DNA from: Veillonella sp. 3310
GTDB lineage: Bacteria > Bacillota > Negativicutes > Veillonellales > Veillonellaceae
Assembly: GCF_003999875.1 (NCBI RefSeq)
Contig: NZ_RQVJ01000001.1
Coordinates: forward strand, 186,001-250,000
DNA: 64,000 nt
Direction: 5' to 3'
Positions within the stretch are counted from its first letter, which is position 1, and every line of letters starts with the position of its first letter. Positions 37,489 to 46,642 of this stretch are shown here, in pieces. Under the pieces are notes generated by a model that saw nothing but the letters and a program-made list of their open reading frames with translations, did not search any database and was not told the DNA's origin. A program made the position numbers and the translations under genes.

Positions 37489-38169
37489 TTGAGACGTCCA
37501 GCAACTGATATAAATAGCAAGCAACAAAGAATTTTAGATTTCATTATTGAAAGTTTACAACAGCGCTATCGCTGCCCAAGTGTTCGTGAAATCGGTGATC
37601 ATATGGGCTTAAGCTCCACTTCTACTGTTCAGAGCCATTTAAATACATTAGAAAAATTTGGCTATATTACTCGTGATGCTAATAAAAATCGCTCTATCAC
37701 TGTTGTAAATATGCCTGATGTACCTGCCTTAGAAATGGATGAAGAAACCCACGAGGTTACTTCAAGTCCTGAGTTTAACTTCCTAGAGGCAGGTCTTCGT
37801 CGTGTCCCATTAATTGGCACTGTACAAGCAGGTCTTCCTGTAACAGCTATTGAGAATCGCGAAGATGAGTTCGTTTTACCTACTGCTTTATTAGGTAGCT
37901 CGGAATGTTTCCTATTACGTGTTCGTGGTGAGTCTATGCGTGATATTGGGATGTACGAAGGGGACTTGCTAATTGTACGTAATCAATCCACCGCTAATAA
38001 TGGAGATATTGTAGTAGCTCGAATTGATGATGAAGCCACAGTAAAACGCTTCTATAAAGAATCTGATCATATTCGTTTAATGCCAGAAAATGAAGAGTTT
38101 GAACCTATCATTACACGAAATTGTGTAATTGAAGGCCGTGTAATTGGACTTATTCGTGACCATATTTAA
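37489..38169 (+). CDS. lexA: LexA repressor
   Basis: SOS repressor that cleaves itself when RecA is activated. The 226-residue protein has a winged helix-turn-helix (SVREIGDHMGLSSTSTVQSHL) and an S24 peptidase domain with the Ala-Gly cleavage site (TVQAG, about residue 121), the catalytic serine in RGESM (about 149) and lysine in EATVKRF (about 187). The start is a TTG at 37489 with GAGAGG eight bases upstream; no ATG fits. It is one of the few + strand genes in the right half of the window. Confidence 0.96.
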   Translation: MRRPATDINSKQQRILDFIIESLQQRYRCPSVREIGDHMGLSSTSTVQSHLNTLEKFGYITRDANKNRSITVVNMPDVPALEMDEETHEVTSSPEFNFLEAGLRRVPLIGTVQAGLPVTAIENREDEFVLPTALLGSSECFLLRVRGESMRDIGMYEGDLLIVRNQSTANNGDIVVARIDDEATVKRFYKESDHIRLMPENEEFEPIITRNCVIEGRVIGLIRDHI

Positions 38170-38182
38170 TCTATTATAATAA

Positions 38183-38222
38183 AAAAAGATAGTAGTCTTT
38201 ACTAGGACTACTATCTTTTTTA
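38183..38222. terminator. Bidirectional terminator between lexA and dapA
   Basis: Perfect 15-nt arms AAAAAGATAGTAGTC (38183-38197) and GACTACTATCTTTTT (38206-38220), 8-nt loop. It serves convergent lexA (+) and dapA (-). Confidence 0.9.
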
Positions 38223-38234
38223 TTTTAAATTTTA

Positions 38235-39116
38235 TTATTTATATGATTCTATAGCTGCATCAATAATTTGTGCTTCTTCTACAGATGGATCACACAATGG
38301 CAACAATAAAGGCCCTGTACTGAAACCTAATTGTTTCATCGCATATTTAACAGGAATCGGATTTGTCGTAATAAACATAGCTTTTAGAATAGGTACTATT
38401 GAAAGTTCAATGGCTCTTGCTTCTTTAACTTTGCCTTCTTTAAATAAAGTTATCATTTTTTGCATTTCTTTACCTACAATATGAGAGGAAACAGAAATAA
38501 CACCTACTCCACCATTTTGTATCACATCTAATGTTAATGCATCATCACCAGAATAAATCATAAAATCATTATTTGGTAGTAGTTCATGAAGCTGTTGGAT
38601 GATTTTGATATCTCCCGTAGCTTCTTTAATAGATGTAATATTAGCACATTCTTTTGCCAATCTGGCCACAGTTTTCGGCTCTATACGGCCTCCAGTACGT
38701 CCAGGTACATTATATAGCATAACAGGCAAATCAGTACTATCTGCAATAGCCTTAAAGTGCAAATAACAACCTTCTTGATTCGGTTTGTTATAATATGGCA
38801 CCACAGTCATCACAGCATGAACACCAGTATGGCTAGCAGCCTTCGTTAAAGCAATCGACTTTTTAGTAGAATTACTACCTGTATTCGCAATAATGGTAGC
38901 ACGATGACCATACTCTTTAGCGATTAATGTAAATAGCTCAAGTTTATCGCGATCTTCAATATTTGGACCTTCACCAGTAGTACCACATACAATTAAGCCA
39001 TCAGAACCATTGTCTAATAGGTGTCCAGCTAGACGTAATGCTTCTTGAAAATTTACATGACCATCGTCAGTAAAAGGAGTGATCATTGCTGTTATGATAT
39101 TTCCGAATGTTGTCAT
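38235..39116 (-). CDS. dapA: 4-hydroxy-tetrahydrodipicolinate synthase DapA
   Basis: Condenses pyruvate with aspartate semialdehyde in diaminopimelate/lysine synthesis. The 293-residue TIM-barrel protein shows CGTTGEGPN near residue 43, the LYNVPGRTG tyrosine segment near 134 and the Schiff-base lysine in SIKEATGD near 163. It follows asd by 24 bases, and dapB is next upstream, so the substrate-making enzyme and both committed steps are adjacent. Confidence 0.96.
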   Translation of the reverse strand: MTTFGNIITAMITPFTDDGHVNFQEALRLAGHLLDNGSDGLIVCGTTGEGPNIEDRDKLELFTLIAKEYGHRATIIANTGSNSTKKSIALTKAASHTGVHAVMTVVPYYNKPNQEGCYLHFKAIADSTDLPVMLYNVPGRTGGRIEPKTVARLAKECANITSIKEATGDIKIIQQLHELLPNNDFMIYSGDDALTLDVIQNGGVGVISVSSHIVGKEMQKMITLFKEGKVKEARAIELSIVPILKAMFITTNPIPVKYAMKQLGFSTGPLLLPLCDPSVEEAQIIDAAIESYK

Positions 39117-39140
39117 CTTAGCACCCCCTGTAATATATAA

Positions 39141-40172
39141 TTAGAATGATTGATGTTCTACTAAGTATTCTGCAATTTGTAATGCATTTAATGCAGCACC
39201 CTTACGAATTTGGTCTCCAACAATCCAGAAATTCATCGCATGGTCATTAAACAAGTCTTTACGAATACGACCGATTTCGCAGTCATTTTGATTCGATGTG
39301 TATAAAGGCATTGGATATTCCTGTGCTGCTGGGTTATCATTCACACGTAGACCAGGGAATTTTTCGCATGCAGCTTTAAATTCTTTTACAGATACTGGAG
39401 ACTCTGTTTTTACTAATACAGATTCAGAATGAGAACGATATACTGGTACACGTACCGTCGTTGGTACAACTGCAATAGAATCATCATGGAATATTTTTTG
39501 TGTTTCCAATACCATTTTCATCTCTTCTTTAGAGTATCCATTTTCCATGAATACATCAATTTGTGGAATCAAATTAAAAGCGATTGGATAATGCTTATCC
39601 ATAGATCCAGTAGGCAATAAGTTAGCTACCATTTCTTCCCCTGCCACATGTTGAGCTACTTGAGAATCTAATTCTTCAATGCCTTCTTTACCAGCCCCAG
39701 ATACAGCTTGGTATGTGCTGACAACAACGCGTTTAATAGGAGATAAATCATGTAATGGTTTTAAGCCTAATGCCATGATAATAGTAGAACAGTTAGGATT
39801 AGCAATGATTCCTTTATGTGTATCAATATCTTCCGGATTAACTTCAGGAACTACTAATGGAACTTCTGGATCCATACGGAAAGCACTAGAATTGTCGATA
39901 ACAATAGCTCCGCGTTTAGCAGCTTCTGGAGCCAATGTTTTAGAAATAGAACCACCTGCAAATAATGCAATATCTACACCGTCAAAAGATTCAGGTGTTG
40001 CTTCTTCTACCACATAATCTTTACCATCTACTGTCAATACTTTACCTGCAGAACGAGCAGAAGCTAACAGTTTAATGCTTTCATAAGGAAATTTACGTTC
40101 TTCAATTAATGTAATAAACTCTTGTCCTACTACACCAGTAGCACCTAATATAGCTAAATGAGGTTTTCTCAT
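39141..40172 (-). CDS. asd: Aspartate-semialdehyde dehydrogenase
   Basis: Reduces aspartyl phosphate to aspartate semialdehyde, the branch point for lysine, threonine and methionine. The 343-residue protein begins with the NADP motif LGATGVVGQE and has the catalytic cysteine in NPNCSTI (about residue 129) and the histidine region SHSESV. AAGGAG upstream. Its product feeds dapA next door and hom at 61974-63266. Confidence 0.96.
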   Translation of the reverse strand: MRKPHLAILGATGVVGQEFITLIEERKFPYESIKLLASARSAGKVLTVDGKDYVVEEATPESFDGVDIALFAGGSISKTLAPEAAKRGAIVIDNSSAFRMDPEVPLVVPEVNPEDIDTHKGIIANPNCSTIIMALGLKPLHDLSPIKRVVVSTYQAVSGAGKEGIEELDSQVAQHVAGEEMVANLLPTGSMDKHYPIAFNLIPQIDVFMENGYSKEEMKMVLETQKIFHDDSIAVVPTTVRVPVYRSHSESVLVKTESPVSVKEFKAACEKFPGLRVNDNPAAQEYPMPLYTSNQNDCEIGRIRKDLFNDHAMNFWIVGDQIRKGAALNALQIAEYLVEHQSF

Positions 40173-40263
40173 AGTGTCTCCTTAATGTTAATAACTTATT
40201 GAATAGTTATATGTATTATACTATTTAAGTTTTTCTTTAGCAAGAATTATATAGAATATAGAA

Positions 40264-41058
40264 TTATAAATAATGTTCTAATCCATAAGTTAATCCTGCA
40301 AAATCTTTGATTTTTTTACAAGCTAATACTACACCAGGCATAAAAGACAAACGACTTAATGAATCATGACGAATCACCAATGTTTCATCATAACCACCAA
40401 AAATAACTTCTTGATGTGCCACATAACCTGGTAAACGAACGCTGTGAATTGTTACATCATCTACTTTAGCACCACGAGCACCTGGAAGACTTTCACGAGT
40501 TAAATCTTCAGCAGCTTTTACATTGGCTGCTTGTTTTGCATCATTAATTAATTTAGCCGTTAATACAGCTGTACCAGAAGGTGCATCGTATTTATGATTA
40601 TGATGTAACTCAATAATCTCCACATCTGGGAAGTACGGAGCTAGTTCTGCGGCAGTTTTCATCATCATCACTGCACCTAATGAGAAATTAGGTGCTACTA
40701 AACAATTAGCACCATGTGCTCTACCAATAGCATCTAATTCATTACGTTGTGCTTCTGTAAGACCTGTTGTACCAATCACAACATGAATCCCTTTTGATAG
40801 CATAAGTTTTGCATTATCAAAAATAATGGCTGGTGTTGTAAAGTCCACAATCACATCTGGATGTACGGCCTCAATACCTTCCTCTAAACGACTGTATATT
40901 TTACAATCTAAAGGGCTAGTGCCGATAAATTCACTAACATCTTTTCCTCCGTGACTAGGATCCACACCGCCCACTAAGGTTAACTCTGTATCATTATGAA
41001 CTGCTTTAAGAACCTCACGGCCCATTTTACCAGTTGCTCCATTTACTAAAACTTTCAT
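40264..41058 (-). CDS. dapB: 4-hydroxy-tetrahydrodipicolinate reductase DapB
   Basis: Second committed step of diaminopimelate synthesis. The 264-residue protein has the N-terminal NAD(P) motif NGATGKMGRE and the catalytic/substrate motif ELHHNHKYDAPSGTA (about residues 151-165). AGGAGGA precedes the ATG. A gap of 91 AT-rich bases separates it from asd, with no clear terminator. Confidence 0.96.
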   Translation of the reverse strand: MKVLVNGATGKMGREVLKAVHNDTELTLVGGVDPSHGGKDVSEFIGTSPLDCKIYSRLEEGIEAVHPDVIVDFTTPAIIFDNAKLMLSKGIHVVIGTTGLTEAQRNELDAIGRAHGANCLVAPNFSLGAVMMMKTAAELAPYFPDVEIIELHHNHKYDAPSGTAVLTAKLINDAKQAANVKAAEDLTRESLPGARGAKVDDVTIHSVRLPGYVAHQEVIFGGYDETLVIRHDSLSRLSFMPGVVLACKKIKDFAGLTYGLEHYL

Positions 41059-41066
41059 TGTTCCTC

Positions 41067-42743
41067 CTAGAATGATTCCTGTTGAAAGTATTGAATCATT
41101 TCTTTTGCTGTTTCTATAGCTGTATCTGAGAAAGATTGTCCTGACATCATACGAGCAATTTGTGTAATATGTTCGTCTTCTGAAAGTATGGTCACTTTAG
41201 AAATTGTTCGCCCTTCTTCCTCTACCTTATGTAAATGATAGTGTTGTTTTGCCACACTAGCTGTCTGTGGTAGATGTGTAATACAGAACACCTGATTATC
41301 AGAACTTAACTGTAGAATTTGTTTAGCTACTTGTAAAGCTATATCACCGCTAATGCCTACATCAATTTCATCAAACACTAAGGTTTTATGTGTTGCTTTG
41401 TTAAATACTGTTTTGAAAGCTAAGGCAATACGTGCTAACTCACCACCAGAGGCAACTTTATGTAGTGGTAATAAAGCCTCCCCTGCATTGGCAGAAAATA
41501 ATAGTTCTATGCGGCTAGCACCTAATGGAGATAAGCTTTCAGTACCTTCTATTACAAATTCTAGCTTTGCTTTGGGCATACCTAATTGAATTAAATTTTT
41601 CTGTAAGGCATCGGTTATTTCTTTATGATGAGCATGACGAATCTGTGTAAGAGCCTGTAACGCTTGTAATGCTTGTGTTTTTAGTGTTTCCACACGCTCT
41701 ACTAGCTGTGATTCTTCACTTTCATGAGATTCTAGTAGCTCCAGTCGAGTTTGCGCTGTTTCTTCAAAGGCTAAAATACTTTCAATGGTATCTCCATATT
41801 TACGCTTTAAATTGTAAATAAGTGTATCTCTTTCTTGTAAGTAAAAATAGCGCTCTTCGTCATAGTTAATGGAATCACGATATCTATCTAAAGCTTGTCC
41901 AGCTTCTTCTAATTGATAATAGGCAGATCGCAATAACTCAGCTACTTCTTCCATATCTTTATCATATTTTACAAGATCCGTCACTTCATTAGTAACACTA
42001 TTCAAGCCATCAATAAGGGGTGTTCTGCCCCCATAGATACCATCATAACAATTAGCAATTGTTGATTGAAGATGCTCAAAATTATCTAATCGCTCTAATT
42101 CTTCTGATACCGCTGTATCTTCATTTGGCTGCAATTGGGCTTCTTCAATTTCATCAATCTGAAAGCGCAACATATCTAATTCTCGAATCCTTTGTGCCGA
42201 CTCTTCACGCAGTGTTTCTAATTGTCGTTTTGCACTGGCATAGTCAGTATAGGCTACTACGTAATTTTCATAAGCCTTCGTGGCATCATCATTATACGTA
42301 TCTAAATAGATATGATGTGTATCCGGTAATAGAAGCTGTTGGTTACTATATTGACCATGAATATCTGCCAAATAGGTGCCAATTTCACGCAATGCCTTCA
42401 ATGGTATTACTTGGTCATTCGCTAAAATTTGTGATTTACCATTTCGATTAAAAGTTCTAGATAAAATTAAAGTATCTTCTTCTACTAAAATATTTTTGTT
42501 GACTAATAGTTCTTGTAATGCTGTATCCCCTGCAATATCAAATACGCCTTCAATCAGAAAAGAGTCCTTCTCATGGCGAATAAATTCACTACTAGCTCTT
42601 TCTCCTAATAGAATGGAAAACGCATCCATCAATATAGATTTACCAGAACCTGTTTCCCCAGTAAATATTGTGATGCCCTTCGCAAACTCTAGCTGCATAT
42701 GTTCGATGAGGGCAAAATTTTTAATCCCCATGCGTACTAGCAT
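41067..42743 (-). CDS. recN: DNA repair protein RecN
   Basis: SMC-like ATPase for double-strand break repair. The 558-residue protein has Walker A GETGSGKS near residue 30, long coiled-coil segments (about 155-220 and 300-365), and the signature and Walker B region ASGGELARIALAFK...LVFDEIDVGISG (about 425-465). It starts 1 base after argR ends, the common argR-recN order. dapB follows closely. Confidence 0.96.
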   Translation of the reverse strand: MLVRMGIKNFALIEHMQLEFAKGITIFTGETGSGKSILMDAFSILLGERASSEFIRHEKDSFLIEGVFDIAGDTALQELLVNKNILVEEDTLILSRTFNRNGKSQILANDQVIPLKALREIGTYLADIHGQYSNQQLLLPDTHHIYLDTYNDDATKAYENYVVAYTDYASAKRQLETLREESAQRIRELDMLRFQIDEIEEAQLQPNEDTAVSEELERLDNFEHLQSTIANCYDGIYGGRTPLIDGLNSVTNEVTDLVKYDKDMEEVAELLRSAYYQLEEAGQALDRYRDSINYDEERYFYLQERDTLIYNLKRKYGDTIESILAFEETAQTRLELLESHESEESQLVERVETLKTQALQALQALTQIRHAHHKEITDALQKNLIQLGMPKAKLEFVIEGTESLSPLGASRIELLFSANAGEALLPLHKVASGGELARIALAFKTVFNKATHKTLVFDEIDVGISGDIALQVAKQILQLSSDNQVFCITHLPQTASVAKQHYHLHKVEEEGRTISKVTILSEDEHITQIARMMSGQSFSDTAIETAKEMIQYFQQESF

Positions 42744-42744
42744 A

Positions 42745-43200
42745 TTAATCCCTCATTAAGTCTTGAATACGGTCCAATACCAATTCTACACTTTCTACAG
42801 AATTACATATTAATAAAATTGTATCATCTCCAGCAATTGTTCCTATCACTTCATGCCATTTTGCATGGTCAATCGCAAAGGCCACTGATTGTGCAGAACC
42901 TGGTAATGTATGTAACACAACTTGATTTAAGACGTGGTCAATACGCAAAATTGAATCTTGGAACAAACGGTTGATGCGCGTTCTAGATAACATAATATTT
43001 TCTTCTGGAGATAAGGCATATCGATAGCGTCCATCCCCAGTAGGAACTTTTATTAACATCAATTCCTTAATATCTCGTGATACTGTTGCTTGTGTAACAG
43101 TAATTCCTTCTTCTACCAAGGCTTGCGCTAACTCTTCTTGAGTTTCAATAGCCTTACTTTGAATAATTTCTTTTATCTTATTATAACGAAAACGTTTCAT
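42745..43200 (-). CDS. argR: Arginine repressor ArgR (AhrC)
   Basis: Arginine-dependent regulator of arginine genes. From the ATG at 43200 (GGAGGA six bases upstream) it has 151 residues: a winged helix (RYNKIKEIIQSKAIETQEELAQALVEEGITVTQATVSRDIKELML) and a C-terminal hexamer/arginine-binding domain (IGTIAGDDTILLIC). A longer frame reading upstream would run through the preceding gene without a start signal. It overlaps that gene's stop by one base. Confidence 0.95.
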   Translation of the reverse strand: MKRFRYNKIKEIIQSKAIETQEELAQALVEEGITVTQATVSRDIKELMLIKVPTGDGRYRYALSPEENIMLSRTRINRLFQDSILRIDHVLNQVVLHTLPGSAQSVAFAIDHAKWHEVIGTIAGDDTILLICNSVESVELVLDRIQDLMRD

Positions 43201-43775
43201 TATTTCCTCCGACGAATAATATATAAAATAGGCGGGTGATTTGCTTGATTTAATGGTCGCCACGTACTACAGTGAAACTCTTTTTGATTAATAGAAGCTA
43301 TATATTCTTCTAGCTCTTCTGCTTCTTTGCGACCAGATTCTGTTCCAGGATAGGCTACGATTGTACATAACCCATGTACTGAAAGTTTTGCTAATCCTTT
43401 TGATAAAGCTGTAATCGTTGATGTAGACTGGGTCATAACTTCATGGCCTGCATTCGGTAAATACCCTAAATTACCTACCATTAAATCGATAGAAGATACA
43501 GGAAGTGTTTCCAGTACACTATCATGTGAACCCAATATGAAATCCACTTGATTCATAGCATGTGGAAGTTCTTTTACAATCTTTTCTTTCGTTCTTGATA
43601 TGGCTACTTCTTGTATATCTATAGCATATACATGACTACTTTCATGACAATGTGACAATAAATATACCGTGTCATGTCCATTGCCACAAGTAATATCTAC
43701 AATAGTCCTAGCTGTTACTAAGGCATCCAACCATAAGTGATGCTGAAATTCTACACTATGGTGTAGAGGAATCAT
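43200..43775 (-). CDS. mnmM: MnmM-type tRNA methyltransferase (YtqB, rRNA_methylase family)
   Basis: The 191-residue class I SAM-dependent methyltransferase has the motif VDITCGNGHDTVYLL near residue 26, a second acidic strand end AIDIQ, and NLGYLPNAGHE near 104, all typical of the YtqB family. B. subtilis YtqB (MnmM) adds the last methyl group of mnm5s2U34 in tRNA. MnmA for the same base is encoded at 19372. GGAGGT upstream; the start overlaps the nadK stop (ATGA). The gene name is by family resemblance. Confidence 0.75.
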   Translation of the reverse strand: MIPLHHSVEFQHHLWLDALVTARTIVDITCGNGHDTVYLLSHCHESSHVYAIDIQEVAISRTKEKIVKELPHAMNQVDFILGSHDSVLETLPVSSIDLMVGNLGYLPNAGHEVMTQSTSTITALSKGLAKLSVHGLCTIVAYPGTESGRKEAEELEEYIASINQKEFHCSTWRPLNQANHPPILYIIRRRK

Positions 43776-44650
43776 ATGACCTCCTTAGATCGTGCAGTCA
43801 ACTTTTTAAACAAAGTAGCGAAGAATTTTTGATCTTTAAATCGTACATATTTACAATATTGTGGATGCGCTTCAATATGCAAGGAATCAGTATTACTAAA
43901 TTCATAATCAAAAGTACCATCCACAGAAATATGCAAGTTTTTTTGTCGCTCTGGCATAGTAATATCAATTTTTGCACTTTCTTTTAGCACCAAAGAAACA
44001 CCTTGTAATAAGTGAGGAGCTATGGGGGTTACGATAAGAGACCGATTGTCTGGCGCCATAATAGGACCTCCAGCAGATAAGTTATACCCTGTGGATCCTG
44101 TAGAACACGCTACAATTAAACCGTCAGCTGGATACATTTGTGTATGTCCACCATTAATTGACAAGTTGATGCGCGCCATTTTACCTGGTTCTGAACGGGA
44201 TACCACAATATCATTAATAGCAGGACGTAGCACACGTTCTCCTTCTGGAGTGTGCAAAGTTCCTACTAAATGAATGCGATCTTCCACATAATAATCGCCT
44301 TTACTAATTCTTTCAATAGCCATCTCTAAGTTTTCAAGCTCTATTTGATTTAAGAACCCTAATTCCCCTAAATTAATACCACAAATTGGTACATTATATG
44401 GATATATTTGACGTGCTAATTGAATAATCGTACCATCACCACCAAAGCTAAATGCCATATCCAAATGTTCAAATACTTCTGGTCGTGGTAATAAGTGAGA
44501 TTTTTCTATCCCTAAGGCACATACATCATGATGTTCTAATTCTTTAGGCATATAGACTTCTATACCATATGTATGGCAATAGGTAATTGCTTGCGATAAA
44601 ATATCTCGAATATTCTCTTTTTTCATATTAGGAAAGAAACCGATTCTCAT
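43772..44650 (-). CDS. nadK: NAD kinase
   Basis: Phosphorylates NAD to NADP. The 292-residue protein has the GGDG motif (FSFGGDGTIIQLAR, about residue 75), GINLGELGFL near 96 and the DGLIVACSTGSTGYNLSAGGP segment near 172. AGGAGGA precedes the ATG. It lies 8 bases after tlyA, the usual Firmicutes arrangement. Confidence 0.96.
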   Translation of the reverse strand: MRIGFFPNMKKENIRDILSQAITYCHTYGIEVYMPKELEHHDVCALGIEKSHLLPRPEVFEHLDMAFSFGGDGTIIQLARQIYPYNVPICGINLGELGFLNQIELENLEMAIERISKGDYYVEDRIHLVGTLHTPEGERVLRPAINDIVVSRSEPGKMARINLSINGGHTQMYPADGLIVACSTGSTGYNLSAGGPIMAPDNRSLIVTPIAPHLLQGVSLVLKESAKIDITMPERQKNLHISVDGTFDYEFSNTDSLHIEAHPQYCKYVRFKDQKFFATLFKKLTARSKEVI

Positions 44651-44658
44651 AGATCCTC

Positions 44659-45462
44659 CTATAATTGATGAGCCTCCTCTACTGTGGCTGTAATTAGCTC
44701 TTCAGTAATCTCCAAGGAGCCCTCTTCTTGTTTTGTAAAATATCCTAAAAATTCAATATTTCCTTCCATTCCTTTAATGGGAGAATAGGTTAGTCCATGT
44801 AAATATAAGCCACAATCTTTAGCGATGTGCAAGATACGATCTAACACCAATCTATGTGTGGATTTTTCACGTACTATACCACCTTTACCGACTAGTTCTT
44901 TACCAGCCTCAAACTGCGGTTTGATTAAAGCTACTAAAGAACCAGTATCTTTCAATAAGGTTGTCGCTACTGGAAGTACCTTATCTAAGGAGATAAAAGC
45001 CACATCAATGGAAATAAAATCACTAAGTTCTCCTAATTGTACAGGTGTAACAGTGCGAATATTTTGTTTTTCCATATTAATGACTCTAGGATCTTGTCGT
45101 AACTTCCAGGCTAATTGATTATATCCTACATCAATGGCAAACACTTTAGCTGCTCCATGTTGTAGGGCACAGTCGGTAAACCCACCTGTAGATGCACCAA
45201 TATCTACCATAACAGCATTCGTTAGATCTATGGGATATAACTCGATGGCTTTCTCCAACTTTAAGCCTCCACGACTCACATATGGTAAGGTATTACCTTT
45301 TACTTCCAAATGTGTATCTACTGATACTTTAGTGCCAGCTTTATCCAATCGCTGTGTACCAGAAAAGATAAGTCCTGCCATAATAGCAGCCTTAGCTTTT
45401 TCTCTACTTTCAAATACACCACGTTGCACAAGTAGTATATCAAGACGTTCTTTTTGACTCAT
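44659..45462 (-). CDS. tlyA: TlyA family rRNA 2'-O-methyltransferase
   Basis: The 267-residue protein has an N-terminal S4 RNA-binding domain (ERLDILLVQRGVFESREKAKAAIMAGLI) and an FtsJ-like SAM domain with VDIGASTGGFTDCALQHGA near residue 86. Mycobacterial TlyA 2'-O-methylates 16S and 23S rRNA; in Firmicutes the family is also labelled YqxC. AGGAGA upstream. Between ispA and nadK in a tight operon. Confidence 0.92.
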   Translation of the reverse strand: MSQKERLDILLVQRGVFESREKAKAAIMAGLIFSGTQRLDKAGTKVSVDTHLEVKGNTLPYVSRGGLKLEKAIELYPIDLTNAVMVDIGASTGGFTDCALQHGAAKVFAIDVGYNQLAWKLRQDPRVINMEKQNIRTVTPVQLGELSDFISIDVAFISLDKVLPVATTLLKDTGSLVALIKPQFEAGKELVGKGGIVREKSTHRLVLDRILHIAKDCGLYLHGLTYSPIKGMEGNIEFLGYFTKQEEGSLEITEELITATVEEAHQL

Positions 45463-45471
45463 ACATGTCTC

Positions 45472-46350
45472 CTACTGTGTGCGGTCCATCAAATATTGGA
45501 CTAGCCCTTCAAGGATAGGTGATGTTTTATTAGAATCGTGCAATGCTGTTAATGCTAGATTTGCCACTTCTTGAGCACGTTCTTTAGCTGTATGTAAGCC
45601 TAAAATAGATACATACGTTGCTTTATGCTGACGTTCATCACTACCAGGAGTTTTCCCTAATTCTTCTTGCGTACCTACTACATCTAAGATGTCATCAGTA
45701 ATTTGGAATAATAAACCTAAATGATCTGCATAACGTAGGTATGATTCTCTTACGGCTGTAGGAGCATTCATAATGATCAGACCAATTTCAACAGCTGCAC
45801 TAAATAAAGCCCCTGTTTTACCTTTGTGAAGAACCACTAATTCTTCTAATGATAAGAATTTTCCTTCTGATTGTAGGTCAAAGGCCTGACCACCCACCAT
45901 TCCACTAGGTCCTGCACCTTTTGCTAAGACATGAATAATCTGCACCACTTGTTCTGCGGATAACTCTGTGTGCTTGCTCACTAATTCAAAGGCATAGGTT
46001 AATAATCCATCTCCGGCTAAAATAGCCATACCATCACCATATACACGATGATTGGTTAGCTTTCCACGACGATAATCATCATTATCCATAGCCGGTAAAT
46101 CATCATGAATTAACGAATAGGTATGAATTAATTCTATGGCACATACTACATCTTTATAAGCATCCCAGGATCCGCCCAAAGATTCAATGACAGCTTTTGT
46201 AATAATAGGCCGAATTCTTTTACCGCCCATCAATAAACTGTATTTCATACTTTCATATAACTTAGCATACTCCGTATTCGGTGATTCTAATACAGAGGAT
46301 AAATAACTTTCAATGTCTGCTTTACTTTGTTGCAAGTACTCTTTTAACAT
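45472..46350 (-). CDS. ispA: Polyprenyl synthetase (farnesyl diphosphate synthase)
   Basis: Condenses isopentenyl and allylic diphosphates. The 292-residue helical protein has both aspartate motifs: HDDLPAMDNDDYRRGK near residue 80 and TDDILDVVG near 218, and GGKRIRP near the N-terminus. The context xseA-xseB-ispA-tlyA is the typical location. No dxs gene follows it here, unlike B. subtilis. Confidence 0.95.
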   Translation of the reverse strand: MLKEYLQQSKADIESYLSSVLESPNTEYAKLYESMKYSLLMGGKRIRPIITKAVIESLGGSWDAYKDVVCAIELIHTYSLIHDDLPAMDNDDYRRGKLTNHRVYGDGMAILAGDGLLTYAFELVSKHTELSAEQVVQIIHVLAKGAGPSGMVGGQAFDLQSEGKFLSLEELVVLHKGKTGALFSAAVEIGLIIMNAPTAVRESYLRYADHLGLLFQITDDILDVVGTQEELGKTPGSDERQHKATYVSILGLHTAKERAQEVANLALTALHDSNKTSPILEGLVQYLMDRTQ

Positions 46351-46432
46351 AATATCCTCAATTCTTTGAAAGATAATAATTTTTGTATAAATATTCTAAC
46401 TCTATTATACCTAAAAAAACGTACTTTGTCTC

Positions 46433-46642
46433 CTAATTCGTATCTACTTGTACAGTTTCAATAATTTGTTCAACTTCTTCTTCTACAAGCTGCAATAAAT
46501 CAGAACATTCTTTAACTAGAGTTAAACCTTCCTTGTAAGTTTTTAATAATTCATGCATAGATAAGCTTTCATCATCTAGTTTTTTTACTACTTCTTCTAA
46601 GGCTGTATATTTCTTTTCATAATTTTTTATGGATTTAGCCAC
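46433..46642 (-). CDS. xseB: Exodeoxyribonuclease VII small subunit
   Basis: The 69-residue helical protein has the family pattern (YEKKYTALEEVVKKLDDESLSMHELLKTYKEGLTLVKEC). It starts with GTG at 46642, with AGGAGG about 10 bases upstream, and its start overlaps the end of xseA by 8 bases. It forms the many-copied small subunit of the nuclease. Confidence 0.93.
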   Translation of the reverse strand: MAKSIKNYEKKYTALEEVVKKLDDESLSMHELLKTYKEGLTLVKECSDLLQLVEEEVEQIIETVQVDTN

